A stretch of DNA of 64,000 nt from NCBI RefSeq assembly GCF_000238295.3, contig NZ_AHCD03000026.1:248001-312000 (forward strand). The letters run 5' to 3'. This DNA is from Pseudoalteromonas rubra (GTDB lineage Bacteria > Pseudomonadota > Gammaproteobacteria > Enterobacterales > Alteromonadaceae). The position numbers and the translations under genes are program-made. The notes under the pieces are model-generated. The model was not told the DNA's origin, did not search any database, and saw only the letters and a program-made list of their open reading frames with translations. Shown one piece after another: positions 53,011 to 61,870 of this stretch. Position 1 is the first letter of the stretch. Each line of letters begins with the position of its first letter.

Positions 53011-54839
53011 TGCGAATGCTGACGCACTTTTTACCCAGCGGCATACTGGCCGTTTTTATCAGCCTATTTATGCTGATGAGCCCTGCCATTCAGGCAGCTG
53101 GCAATGCCACTGTGCTAGATAGCTTACTGGCGCCCAAGCAGCAAACGTTTTTACCGGTCGATGAGGCATTTAAATTTGACTTCGATCAACAGGGCAAAGT
53201 GCTCTTTACCGGCTGGGATATAGCCCCCGGCTACTACTTATATAAGAAGAAACTGGAGATCATTGCCAAAGGCGCTGACATCACTGTACCCGAATACAGC
53301 CAGGGTGAAATGATAGAAGATGAGTTTTTTGGTAAAACCGAAGTGTACTTTGACCAGTTTGCGGTGATCTCCCGACTCAGCAATATCACAGACGGTGCAG
53401 TAGTCAAAATACGTTACCAGGGCTGTGCCGAAGCGGGGCTATGCTACCCGCCAGAAGTGATTACTGTCCCTTTAACGGCCTTAGTCAGTGCCGATGATGA
53501 TGCAACCCCACCCGCCACCAAAGCAACCAGCCAGCCGGATGTCTCCTCTGGTAATGACGACGACCTGAGCTTCACTGAACGTCTTGCACAGCAATCACTA
53601 CTCACCAACCTGGCGGTCTTTTTTGCGGTTGGCGTGGGTCTGGCATTTACACCTTGTGTCTTCCCGATGTTTCCAATCCTGTCTAGCCTGATCGCCGGAC
53701 AACAACATCTGTCGACTAAAAAAGCCTTTAGCCTGTCTTTTGTTTATGTTCAGGGTATGGCGGTAACTTATGCGGCGCTGGGTCTGGTCGTAGCCTATTT
53801 TGGTGGCCAGGTGCAGGGCTATCTGCAACATCCAGCGGTGTTGATAAGCTTTAGTTTACTGTTTGTGTTACTGGCCTTTGCGATGTTCGGCTGGTACGAA
53901 ATCAAACTACCCAGCTCCATGATGAGCAAGCTGACTGAGATCAGTAATCAGCAAAGTGGCGGCAACTATGTCGGGGTGTTCTCCATGGGTGTGTTGTCAG
54001 GCTTGATTGCCTCACCATGTACCACGGCCCCTTTGTCTGCAGCCCTGCTTTATGTTGCTCAAAGTGGCGACTTTATGGTGGGCGGCCTGACACTGTACGC
54101 GCTAAGTCTGGGTATGGGTCTGCCGCTACTGTTGCTTGGTACCTCAGGTGGTAAGCTACTGCCTAAAGCCGGGGGCTGGATGGATCAGGTTAAAACCCTG
54201 TTCGGTTTTGTCATGCTGTTTGTACCTTTGATCCTGCTTGAGCGGATCCTCGACTTTAACATTATTCTGGGCATGGCATCAGTGCTGGCAGTTGCAACCG
54301 CTCTGTATTTGCATCACTGGCAAAGTGGACAGGCACAAGGTAAAGGTAAAACTGTACTCTGGGCAATGGCAACCAGCTTGTTTGTCGTCGGCTTACTCAC
54401 CGCAAGAAGCGTGGTTTTTCCGGACACTAACACCGCCCCGGTCAGCATTGCGCAGAATGAAGACAAGCAAGATTTCCGACTGCTGGACGACCTGGCTGCA
54501 CTGAACGTTGCAATCGAGCAAGCCAACAGCAAAGGTAAAATTGCCATGGTGGATCTGTATGCAGAATGGTGTGTGGCCTGTAAAGAGTTTGAAAAATACA
54601 CTTTCCCAACTGAGCAGGTACAGACCCAGTTTGCCTACTTCGATACCTTAAAACTCGACCTGACCGAAAGTAACGACACCACCATAGAGATCATGGAAGC
54701 GTTTACCGTGTTCGGTCTGCCCAGTATTTTGTTCTTTGACGCGCAGGGCAATGAGATCCCCGAATTGCGTGTTACCGGGTTCCAGGACGCTGACGAGTTC
54801 GCCGCACATCTGGAAAAAGTACGTCAATACGTCCTGTAA
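53010..54839 (+). CDS. dsbD: Thiol:disulfide interchange protein DsbD
   Basis: Transmembrane electron carrier of 609 aa moving reducing power from cytoplasmic thioredoxin to periplasmic DsbC/DsbG and CcmG. A signal peptide is followed by the periplasmic alpha domain with Cys pair GCAEAGLCYPP. The membrane beta domain has FTPCVFPMFPIL and SPCTTAPLSAAL, and the C-terminal gamma domain has thioredoxin motif EWCVACKEFEKYTF. All three redox pairs are intact. Starts overlapping cutA by one base; a second ATG lies six bases later. Confidence 0.95.
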   Translation: MRMLTHFLPSGILAVFISLFMLMSPAIQAAGNATVLDSLLAPKQQTFLPVDEAFKFDFDQQGKVLFTGWDIAPGYYLYKKKLEIIAKGADITVPEYSQGEMIEDEFFGKTEVYFDQFAVISRLSNITDGAVVKIRYQGCAEAGLCYPPEVITVPLTALVSADDDATPPATKATSQPDVSSGNDDDLSFTERLAQQSLLTNLAVFFAVGVGLAFTPCVFPMFPILSSLIAGQQHLSTKKAFSLSFVYVQGMAVTYAALGLVVAYFGGQVQGYLQHPAVLISFSLLFVLLAFAMFGWYEIKLPSSMMSKLTEISNQQSGGNYVGVFSMGVLSGLIASPCTTAPLSAALLYVAQSGDFMVGGLTLYALSLGMGLPLLLLGTSGGKLLPKAGGWMDQVKTLFGFVMLFVPLILLERILDFNIILGMASVLAVATALYLHHWQSGQAQGKGKTVLWAMATSLFVVGLLTARSVVFPDTNTAPVSIAQNEDKQDFRLLDDLAALNVAIEQANSKGKIAMVDLYAEWCVACKEFEKYTFPTEQVQTQFAYFDTLKLDLTESNDTTIEIMEAFTVFGLPSILFFDAQGNEIPELRVTGFQDADEFAAHLEKVRQYVL

Positions 54840-54869
54840 CCTGCCTTTTTAGCGAGTGTTCCGCTATCC

Positions 54870-54903
54870 AGACACAGAGGCCTGAAGATTTGCCTCTGTG
54901 TCT
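54870..54903 (+). terminator. Terminator downstream of dsbD
   Basis: A 12-bp perfect stem AGACACAGAGGC and its complement with a 10-nt loop is followed by CGTCTCTTCTT. It lies 30 bases after the dsbD stop codon. Confidence 0.7.
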
Positions 54904-55075
54904 CGTCTCTTCTTATGCTGATTAGACCAGTATTTTGCTGCTATTTACCTTGAACTCTCTATAATAGTTCGCGAACGTGAGAAATATTTGCTATTTACTG
55001 TGCATACGCTTAAGTTAACAAGGTCTTTGCTAATAAAAGTCGCTTTGTTTTCTAAATAAAGGAATTTCATGCATT

Positions 55076-55537
55076 ATGTCTACAAATTTAAAGATTTTAG
55101 TCCTGAATGGCCCAAACCTGAATATGCTGGGCCGACGTGAGCCGGATAAGTACGGCACCCGGACCTTAAAAGACATCATGCAGGACCTCACGCAGAGCGC
55201 AGTAAATTACGATGTTGAGCTGAGTCACTTTCAAAGCAATAGCGAAGCCGAGCTGATCGATCATATTCACGCACAATATGATCGTGTTGATTGCATCATT
55301 TTCAATCCGGCGGCATTTACGCACACCAGTATTGCGCTGAGAGATGCCTTATTGAGCGTCAGCATCCCGTTTTATGAAGTGCATTTATCAAATGTCTATG
55401 CACGCGAGCCCTTTCGTCACAAGTCCTACTTTTCGGATGTGGCGCAGGGGGTAATATGTGGATTAGGTGCGCTGGGCTACGAAGCGGCATTGATGGCCGC
55501 CGTAGCCAAGCTGCGCAAACAAGATAACTCAAATTAA
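55076..55537 (+). CDS. aroQ: 3-dehydroquinate dehydratase, type II
   Basis: Dodecameric dehydratase of 153 aa, third step of the shikimate pathway. NGPNLNMLGRREPDKYG at the N-terminus, the flexible loop with the catalytic Tyr, and IIFNPAAFTHTSIALRDAL and VHLSNVYAREPFRHKS mark the type II family. AAAGGA precedes the ATG by about ten bases. It is the first gene of the aroQ-accB-accC unit with a 19-base gap to accB. Confidence 0.96.
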   Translation: MSTNLKILVLNGPNLNMLGRREPDKYGTRTLKDIMQDLTQSAVNYDVELSHFQSNSEAELIDHIHAQYDRVDCIIFNPAAFTHTSIALRDALLSVSIPFYEVHLSNVYAREPFRHKSYFSDVAQGVICGLGALGYEAALMAAVAKLRKQDNSN

Positions 55538-55556
55538 CTAACAGGCGGGTCAAGTT

Positions 55557-56024
55557 ATGGATATTCGCAAGATCAAGAAACTTATCGAATTAGTAGAAGA
55601 ATCAGGCATTGCAGAGCTGGAAATCACCGAAGGTGAAGAGTCTGTACGTATCAATCGTCACAGCAGCGCACCGGTTATTGCTCAGCCACAGCAGTACTCA
55701 GTACCAGCAGCAGCAGCGGCCCCAGCACCAGTAGCAGCACCAGCTGCGCCAGCCGCAGAAGCACCGGCAGCAGCAAACAACACGCCGGCTGGCCATCAGG
55801 TGAAGTCACCTATGGTTGGTACTTTCTACTCAGCTTCTTCACCAACGGCTGCTCCGTACGTAGAAGTAGGCTCACAAGTCAACGTAGGTGACACCCTGTG
55901 TATCGTTGAGGCGATGAAGATGATGAACCAAATTGAAGCTGATAAAGCCGGTGTTGTGAAGGCGATCCTGCTTGAGAATGGCGACGCGGTTGAGTTCGAT
56001 CAACCTCTGTTCATCATCGAATAA
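55557..56024 (+). CDS. accB: Biotin carboxyl carrier protein of acetyl-CoA carboxylase
   Basis: BCCP subunit of 155 aa. A short N-terminal domain is linked by an Ala/Pro-rich hinge (residues about 50-80) to the biotinyl domain, with the biotin-accepting Lys in CIVEAMKMMNQIEAD. It carries the carboxyl group from AccC to the carboxyltransferase, the first committed step of fatty acid synthesis. A good AGGCGGG lies upstream. It is 21 bases before accC. Confidence 0.97.
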   Translation: MDIRKIKKLIELVEESGIAELEITEGEESVRINRHSSAPVIAQPQQYSVPAAAAAPAPVAAPAAPAAEAPAAANNTPAGHQVKSPMVGTFYSASSPTAAPYVEVGSQVNVGDTLCIVEAMKMMNQIEADKAGVVKAILLENGDAVEFDQPLFIIE

Positions 56025-56045
56025 TGCCCCTGGAAGGTTAACACT

Positions 56046-57386
56046 ATGCTAGATAAAGTAGTCATTGCAAACCGAGGCGAAATTGCGCTTCGCGTATTGC
56101 GTGCCTGCAAGGAGCTGGGGATTAAAACAGTTGCGGTCCATTCGACTGCCGACCGTGACCTCAAACACGTGCTACTTGCAGACGAAACCATTTGTATTGG
56201 TAAACCCGCCGCCAGTGAAAGTTACCTGGATATTCCACGCATCATTGCTGCAGCTGAAGTTACTGATGCCGTTGCCATTCACCCAGGCTACGGCTTCCTG
56301 TCTGAGAATGCAGATTTTGCCGATCAGGTTGAACAGAGCGGCTTTATCTTTATCGGTCCAAAGGGCGATACCATTCGTCTGATGGGTGATAAAGTGTCAG
56401 CGATTGAAGCAATGCGTAAAGCAGGCGTCCCTTGTGTACCAGGTTCAGATGGTCCGCTAACGGATGACAATGAGCGCAACGTACAGATCGCTAAGCGTAT
56501 CGGTTACCCGGTGATCATCAAAGCTGCCGGTGGCGGTGGTGGTCGTGGTATGCGTGTTGTACGCTCTGAAGAAGAGCTACTTGACTCAATCGCACTGACG
56601 CAAACTGAAGCCCAACAGTTCTTTGGTAATGGCATGGTATACATGGAGAAATTCCTTGAAAACCCACGTCACATCGAAGTACAGGTACTGGCTGACGGAC
56701 AAGGCAATGCTATCCACCTGGGTGAGCGCGATTGTTCAATGCAACGTCGTCACCAGAAGGTTGTGGAAGAAGCGCCGGCACCTGGTATTACTGCAGAAAT
56801 GCGTAAGTTCATTGGTGATCGTTGTACGCGTGCATGTATTGAGATCGGCTATCGCGGTGCAGGTACCTTCGAATTCTTGTATGAAAATGGTGAATTCTAC
56901 TTCATCGAGATGAACACGCGTATCCAGGTAGAGCACCCGGTGACTGAAATGGTGACTGGCGTCGACCTAATCAAAGAGCAGCTGAAAATTGCTGCGGGTC
57001 AACCCTTGTCTATCACTCAGGATGACGTTGTGATCCGCGGCCATGCGATTGAGTGTCGTATCAATGCTGAAGATCCGGACAGTTTCATTCCGTCTCCAGG
57101 CAAGATCACACGTTTCCACCCAGCCGGTGGATTGGGCATTCGCTGGGACAGCCATATCTATGCTGATTACACAGTCCCGCCGCATTACGACTCAATGATC
57201 GGTAAGCTGATCACTTACGGTGAAAACCGTGACGTGGCCATTGCCCGAGCGCGTAACGCTTTGAATGAACTTGTGATTGACGGTATTAAAACCAATACCC
57301 CGCTACACAAGAAAATTCTGGCGGACGAAAACTTCCAAAACGGTGGCACAAACATCCACTATCTGGAAAAGAAACTGGGCCTGTAA
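56046..57386 (+). CDS. accC: Biotin carboxylase subunit of acetyl-CoA carboxylase
   Basis: ATP-grasp enzyme of 446 aa that carboxylates biotin on AccB. The ATP-binding glycine loop KAAGGGGGRGMRVV, the metal and catalytic segment FYFIEMNTRIQVEHPVTE, and RGHAIECRINAEDP are present. The N-terminal MLDKVVIANRGEIALRVLRA is typical. It ends the aroQ-accB-accC operon and is followed by a hairpin. Confidence 0.98.
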   Translation: MLDKVVIANRGEIALRVLRACKELGIKTVAVHSTADRDLKHVLLADETICIGKPAASESYLDIPRIIAAAEVTDAVAIHPGYGFLSENADFADQVEQSGFIFIGPKGDTIRLMGDKVSAIEAMRKAGVPCVPGSDGPLTDDNERNVQIAKRIGYPVIIKAAGGGGGRGMRVVRSEEELLDSIALTQTEAQQFFGNGMVYMEKFLENPRHIEVQVLADGQGNAIHLGERDCSMQRRHQKVVEEAPAPGITAEMRKFIGDRCTRACIEIGYRGAGTFEFLYENGEFYFIEMNTRIQVEHPVTEMVTGVDLIKEQLKIAAGQPLSITQDDVVIRGHAIECRINAEDPDSFIPSPGKITRFHPAGGLGIRWDSHIYADYTVPPHYDSMIGKLITYGENRDVAIARARNALNELVIDGIKTNTPLHKKILADENFQNGGTNIHYLEKKLGL

Positions 57387-57394
57387 GCCCGTTT

Positions 57395-57420
57395 ACGCAG
57401 GGGCCAATGTGCTCCTGCGT
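57395..57420 (+). terminator. Probable terminator after accC
   Basis: ACGCAGG pairs with CCTGCGT (with a further GC pair near the loop), followed by GTCTTACCTCC. The stem is good but the T-run is poor, so read-through into the EamA gene is possible. Confidence 0.5.
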
Positions 57421-57557
57421 GTCTTACCTCCTCCAAGCCCTCACCTGGCCACTTTCAGAACTCACTCTGTATTTCTCATTGCATTAGGGCGTCTGTTCGG
57501 TCACTTTAAGACTATCACTTCTCTCATTCGCAGACTGGCTCTGTAAAAGGGAACCTT

Positions 57558-58451
57558 ATGCCTTTAACCAGCTTTTTACGTTTGATCTGTTTAGCAGCAA
57601 TCTGGGGCGGTTCATTTTTGTTTATGCGCATTGCCGCGCCGACCTTTGGCCCTGCTTATTTAATTGAATTCAGAGTGAGCTTTGCCGCACTGGCGTTGCT
57701 CGTGATAGCTTTATATCTGAAGCAATATTTGCACTTTCGCGCCCACGCCCGTCACTATTTTATTTTGGGTTTGCTCAATACCGCACTGCCCTTCGTGCTC
57801 TTTGCCTATGCGGCACAAACCCTGACGGTTTCTATGTTAGCCATTTTGAACGCCACGGCGGCCATCTGGGGCGCCTTAATCGCTTTTTTCTGGCACCGAA
57901 CACCCCTTTCTATCAAATCCGTGATCGGCATGGTGCTGGGGATATGCGGCGTTGTCATCTTAGTTGGCTGGGACCAGACACTTATTTCAGAAAAGCTAAT
58001 TTGGCCCGTCCTGGCAGGTGTACTGGCCGCAGTCAGTTACGGGGTTGCGAGCAACTATGCTAAAAATGCGCCCCAGATCCCCGCATTTGATAATGCCCAT
58101 GGCAGCATGTGGGCCGCCGTCGTCTGGCTACTGCCACTGCTTCCTTTCATACCCATGCGGGCGGTGCCAGATAGTACAGAGATCTCTGCTGTACTCGCCT
58201 TGGGCGTGATCTGTACCGGCATTGCTTACTTATTATATTTTCGATTAATTTCAGAGGTAGGCGCGGCTTCTGCGCTATCGGTTACTTTCTTAATCCCCTT
58301 GTTTGGGATCATCTGGGGCTATTTGATATTAGACGAGCAGGTTGGGCTCAATACATTAGGCGGGATGGTGCTGGTATTAACGGGCACTATGTTGGTGACG
58401 GGTTTTTCACCCGCCACCTTGCAAGCAGAGCGCACTGCGCGCTCCCAGTGA
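57558..58451 (+). CDS. DMT family (EamA) transporter
   Basis: Inner-membrane protein of 297 aa with ten predicted membrane segments in two EamA repeats (AAIWGGSFLFMRIAAPTFGP opens the first). The substrate is unknown. It is distinct from the EamA protein at 24.1 kb. The gene is monocistronic, between the acc operon and the convergent DUF2489 gene, ten bases from the latter's stop codon. Confidence 0.88.
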   Translation: MPLTSFLRLICLAAIWGGSFLFMRIAAPTFGPAYLIEFRVSFAALALLVIALYLKQYLHFRAHARHYFILGLLNTALPFVLFAYAAQTLTVSMLAILNATAAIWGALIAFFWHRTPLSIKSVIGMVLGICGVVILVGWDQTLISEKLIWPVLAGVLAAVSYGVASNYAKNAPQIPAFDNAHGSMWAAVVWLLPLLPFIPMRAVPDSTEISAVLALGVICTGIAYLLYFRLISEVGAASALSVTFLIPLFGIIWGYLILDEQVGLNTLGGMVLVLTGTMLVTGFSPATLQAERTARSQ

Positions 58452-58460
58452 AGCATATGG

Positions 58461-58967
58461 CTACTGAAAGACCACGTTTTCACTGCCCGGTAAGGGCTTA
58501 AAACGACTCAGTAGCTTTTCACAGTCTTCCAGGATCTGTGCTTCAAGACGCTCTTCAGCACGCCAGCGCTGCGCATCCATTTTGTAGATCTCTTTCTTGC
58601 TGTATTTTTTACGCGCTTCATGGGTTGGCATTTCTTTGACTTCTTCGTACATTTCATGCACACCCGGGTAACTCTGACTCAGCTCAATTTCCTCATCAAA
58701 GCTGTACTGAGACATCAGTACCCACACTCGCAAACAGCCCTCTGAGTACTCACACTGTTTCTGCTGCATCGCTTTGGCGATCAGGTTGATACTATCGGAT
58801 AGCTTAGCATTTCGTTCCTGACGAGAACGCGCCAGCTTCTCTTTTTGCTCCTGCTGCAATTTTGCTATCGTGTCTTTCTGAACTTTCAGCTGCCACAGCA
58901 GCTTGCCGGCATAAAAGGCCAAACCGGCAATGATCAACGCGCCTACCACAATCGCGGCTATCCACAT
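58461..58967 (-). CDS. DUF2489 family membrane-anchored protein
   Basis: Protein of 168 aa with a single N-terminal membrane helix (IAAIVVGALIIAGLAFYAGKLLW), a coiled coil (KDTIAKLQQEQKEKLARSRQER), and a conserved DUF2489 domain with three cysteines (QQKQCEYSEGCLRVW and EDCEK). Function is unknown. It starts three bases after the yihI stop codon, so the two are co-translated, as in other gammaproteobacteria. Confidence 0.85.
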   Translation of the reverse strand: MWIAAIVVGALIIAGLAFYAGKLLWQLKVQKDTIAKLQQEQKEKLARSRQERNAKLSDSINLIAKAMQQKQCEYSEGCLRVWVLMSQYSFDEEIELSQSYPGVHEMYEEVKEMPTHEARKKYSKKEIYKMDAQRWRAEERLEAQILEDCEKLLSRFKPLPGSENVVFQ

Positions 58968-58970
58968 AGT

Positions 58971-59546
58971 TTAACGCTCCTCGTCTTCGTCTGTTAACCA
59001 CTCATCAGCCAGATCATTGCTCATCCACTGATCCAGCTCATCTTCCTGAGCCATATCGGCTTCTTCAAACTCATCATCAATGCCCAGTAACTCACATAAC
59101 GCCTGGTGACGAGCCACCGACTTATTGAAGTACTTGGCATCTTTGCCCGTCAGTAGCTCACCACGCTCATGACGCTCTAACAGCGCCATCAGGCGCTCAT
59201 CATTTTCCAGCTGTCGCAGCTCTTCTTCTGGTGTTAATGTCACCTGCGCCACTTTCTTCAGCTCCACCTGAGGCTTCAGGTCACGATTTAACTTCGGCTG
59301 ACTTGGCTGCTGAGACTGAGGGACCAGCGCAACAGGCTTTTTACTGCCCGCACGCGGATCCTTTTTACTGCCCGTGGTTTGACTCTCCTCCACTTTGGCT
59401 TCCTGTGCATTACGCGATCCAGGCTTTTTACCCTTATGCTTTTTAGAACGCTGATCTTTCAGTGCTCTGAGCTCCTGCAGCTTTTCTTTGCTGAGTCTGG
59501 GAGTACCTATATTACCCACTTTACGGGATTTTTTCTTTCTCGTCAT
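58971..59546 (-). CDS. yihI: Der GTPase-activating protein YihI
   Basis: Cytoplasmic protein of 191 aa that stimulates the ribosome-assembly GTPase Der (EngA) and thereby restrains 50S maturation. It has a strongly basic N-terminal half (TRKKKSRKVGNIGTPRLSKE, KDQRSKKHKGKKPGS) and an acidic C-terminal half (DDEFEEADMAQEDELDQW), the YihI pattern. It is encoded together with DUF2489; engB, another ribosome GTPase, lies 2.3 kb away. Confidence 0.9.
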   Translation of the reverse strand: MTRKKKSRKVGNIGTPRLSKEKLQELRALKDQRSKKHKGKKPGSRNAQEAKVEESQTTGSKKDPRAGSKKPVALVPQSQQPSQPKLNRDLKPQVELKKVAQVTLTPEEELRQLENDERLMALLERHERGELLTGKDAKYFNKSVARHQALCELLGIDDEFEEADMAQEDELDQWMSNDLADEWLTDEDEER

Positions 59547-59568
59547 ACTAGTCTTTACTCATTCTTCG

Positions 59569-60267
59569 CTATCGCTTAGTCAAAATGATGACATCATTGC
59601 CGATCACTTCAACCTGGGTATTAAATTGCTCTGCAATATAGGCAAACGTCTCCCGGCTAAAAAACGCAATATGGGTTTGATCGTTTTTATAGTGCCAGGT
59701 TGCAAAGCGTGCCTGATCTATCACCAGTTTAGTCATCAATGCTAAAGGCGCACCAGGTTTCAACATGGTTAACAGCCTGCGCAGCACCGTGCCTGGCTGA
59801 GCCAGATGCTCAATCACTTCAGTACACGTGATAAAGTCATATTGGTGGTCCAGCACTTTGGGATCATCGGCATAGTATAAATCATAGACGGCCATCCGGT
59901 GTCCCGCCTCGGTCAGCATTTTTGCCAGTAAAGGGCCCGGACCACAGCCAAAGTCCAGCCCGGATTGCGCAGCTGGCAAGCGGGCACACAAGGGCTCAGC
60001 CAGTCGGGATAAAAACCGTCTGTAACCTGGATCCGTCAGGCTATTTTCATGGCTGTCGTAAATGGCTTTTTCCTGCTCAGCGCTCAATCGCTGTTCGGGG
60101 GAGACAGATACCAGCTTGCAGCGCTGACACTGCCAGTAGTCTCTAAATTTGTCCTGATGGTAATGCGTCAGTGAGTCGCCTTCACAAAGGCCACAACGCC
60201 ATGACTGAGGATTTTGCAACTGAGATAAACCGAAATGCCTTAAAGGCTGTATTGTAACAGCAATCAA
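59569..60267 (-). CDS. Zinc-ribbon class I SAM-dependent methyltransferase
   Basis: Protein of 232 aa. An N-terminal zinc ribbon (CGLCEGD and CQRCKLV, four Cys) precedes a Rossmann methyltransferase with SAM loop LDFGCGPGPLLAKM and FITCTEVIEHL. This layout is common in methyltransferases of small molecules or surface sugars; the substrate is not known. No ATG fits: the frame starts at a TTG (60267) with a weak ribosome-binding site, so the exact start is uncertain. It is 22 bases upstream of yihI. Confidence 0.8.
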   Translation of the reverse strand: MIAVTIQPLRHFGLSQLQNPQSWRCGLCEGDSLTHYHQDKFRDYWQCQRCKLVSVSPEQRLSAEQEKAIYDSHENSLTDPGYRRFLSRLAEPLCARLPAAQSGLDFGCGPGPLLAKMLTEAGHRMAVYDLYYADDPKVLDHQYDFITCTEVIEHLAQPGTVLRRLLTMLKPGAPLALMTKLVIDQARFATWHYKNDQTHIAFFSRETFAYIAEQFNTQVEVIGNDVIILTKR

Positions 60268-60286
60268 TTAGTGAACAAATATGCAC

Positions 60287-60595
60287 GAAAAAATAAAAAA
60301 GCGGCAGAGATTGCTCTCTACCGCTTACTAATCTGAGCGTCACAAACTGGACACTTCTCCCTTCGACTTTTAAGTCATTGTTATTTTTATTGTGGTATCT
60401 TCCGTTTTGTTTTTGTTGTCACTTCCGTGAACACTTTCCATATTGTTATTGTTATCAAACTTCCAATGCATTTTTTATTGTCGGTCTTCCTGACGCTTTC
60501 TTAATCATCCTGTGTATTCACAACTGAATACTTAACTCTGCCACCGACGCTTCCGATACGAATTGTCCCTGTTTTTGTATTATCTGGCGACAACG
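60287..60595 (-). ncRNA. csrC: CsrB/CsrC-family regulatory RNA (CsrA sponge), candidate
   Basis: A gene-free stretch that on the minus strand carries nine GGA motifs in about 210 nt (at 60358, 60401, 60424, 60437, 60462, 60488, 60508, 60552, 60566). Several are in hairpin loops, such as TCAC-GGAA-GTGA and GTC-AGGAA-GAC. It ends in a strong terminator, stem AAGCGG/CCGCTT plus AGAGA/TCTCT, then T-rich sequence (60326-60287). This is the design of RNAs that titrate CsrA. Position between yihI and engB (yihA) equals that of E. coli csrC. The 5' end near 60590 is an estimate. Confidence 0.78.
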
Positions 60596-60619
60596 AATAA
60601 TCTACGCCGATCTGAAACA

Positions 60620-60706
60620 GTTACAACTAAACAATAACAAAATTATTACCTGAATATTTTGAAACAACATCAAATCAATTTTATTACAATAGGTTACAAC
60701 TGAACA
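60620..60706. repeat. 14-bp direct repeat pair upstream of the CsrC-like RNA
   Basis: GTTACAACTAAACA (60620-60633) and GTTACAACTGAACA (60693-60706) differ at one base and are 73 bp apart. They lie just upstream of the predicted RNA start on the minus strand. Possible activator sites (a UvrY/GacA-type regulator would be expected), but the match to the known GacA box is partial. Confidence 0.5.
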
Positions 60707-60790
60707 CAAAATGAAATTAAGTCAAGTCGTACAGATCGTATAGGTACATATCCTACATCATCACTGAGATATATCTCACAATCCAAGATC

Positions 60791-60821
60791 AAAAAAAGGC
60801 AGCTCAGTTGCTGCCTTTTTT
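60791..60821. terminator. Terminator downstream of cytochrome c4
   Basis: GGCAGC, TCAGTT loop, GCTGCC flanked by A7 and T6. Strong on the minus strand, where it ends the cytochrome transcript 46 bases after the stop codon and isolates the RNA gene beyond. Confidence 0.85.
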
Positions 60822-60867
60822 ACAATACCCAACGTTTACACTGGGTTAGTTTTTCGTCTATACGACT

Positions 60868-61500
60868 TTAGTGCAGGCCACCCAAGTACTTAGATAATAC
60901 TTCGATGTCTTTGTCAGTCAGTTTCTTTGCGATATCGCTCATCATACCGTTTGGATCGTTGTTACGATCGCCACTGCGGAACTTTTCAAGTTGTGCCTTG
61001 ATGTACTCAGGGTGCTGGAATGAGATTTTCGGGAACTTGGACAGTGACGTACCGTTACCACGTGGACCGTGACACGCTGCACAAGACGGAATACCGCGCT
61101 CAGCATCACCGGCAGTGTAAAGCTTCTGGCCAACTTCTACCACATCCTCTGGTGTAGTACCCGAAGACATTGGCAGAGACGCAAAGTATGCAGACAGATC
61201 TTTCATGTCCTGATCAGACAGTGGCATTGCCATACCGCTCATCACAGGATCCATACGCCCTTCTTTACCACCAGACGTCATACCTAGCTTGAACTCTTTC
61301 AGTTGCTTATAAAGGTAGTCGGCGTGTTGGCCGGCGATTTTCGGATACATAGTAACAGGAGCATTGCCATCCGGACCGTGACACGCCGCACAGGTTGCAG
61401 CTTTTGCTTTACCGGCTTGCGCATCGCCATCAAATGCCGCGACGTTGCTGGCTGACAAGGACCCTAGCAACATAGTTAAAGTTAATGCTATTTTTTTCAT
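60868..61500 (-). CDS. Diheme cytochrome c4
   Basis: Periplasmic or membrane-attached electron carrier of 210 aa. A signal peptide (about residues 1-22, ending VAAFDG) precedes two cytochrome domains, each with one heme motif (CAACH in GPDGN and in GPRGN contexts) and distal Met ligands (in MDPVMSGMAMP and DPNGMMSDIAKKL). It passes electrons to terminal oxidases. In gammaproteobacteria it is regularly encoded next to engB, as here (divergent). Confidence 0.94.
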   Translation of the reverse strand: MKKIALTLTMLLGSLSASNVAAFDGDAQAGKAKAATCAACHGPDGNAPVTMYPKIAGQHADYLYKQLKEFKLGMTSGGKEGRMDPVMSGMAMPLSDQDMKDLSAYFASLPMSSGTTPEDVVEVGQKLYTAGDAERGIPSCAACHGPRGNGTSLSKFPKISFQHPEYIKAQLEKFRSGDRNNDPNGMMSDIAKKLTDKDIEVLSKYLGGLH

Positions 61501-61870
61501 GGTAAATTCTCTGTTTCCGACCCTGTAATTTTGACCCCAGCCGAAAAAGCCTCGTTTCTTTTACTGCGTGGGCAAATCTTATTTGAGACCGACTGACCAA
61601 GCTTGCTAAATGTGCACTAATTGGCACAGCCAAAGTCAACGGACTCGAGTTTTACGTTGCAATTGCTACATTCTACACGATATTAATTTCTCTGGCACGT
61701 TTTCTGCTCACATTAAGCCCATAAATTATAGGGATTTGACCTGGATTAAGTTTCCCATCCAGGGCATAGCGTAAAAACTCACCCAGGGTGAAGATTTTAT
61801 CGGCTTTTGCTTTAGCAACCAAGTATAATAAAATAGACAATAATGAGATCAATCCCCTTGAGGAGTCGAA
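61501..61870. other. Divergent promoter region between cytochrome c4 and engB
   Basis: 370 bp without a gene. A perfect -10 box TATAAT (61824-61829) lies 42 bases before the engB start with no good -35. The cytochrome promoter should lie in the left part on the minus strand. No repeat or RNA was recognised. Confidence 0.4.

Noticed and set aside
60287..60595. Spot 42 (spf) RNA, which also lies near yihA in some gammaproteobacteria
   Set aside because: The sequence lacks Spot 42 conserved segments and instead has many GGA motifs; the neighbour pattern yihI/yihA fits csrC.
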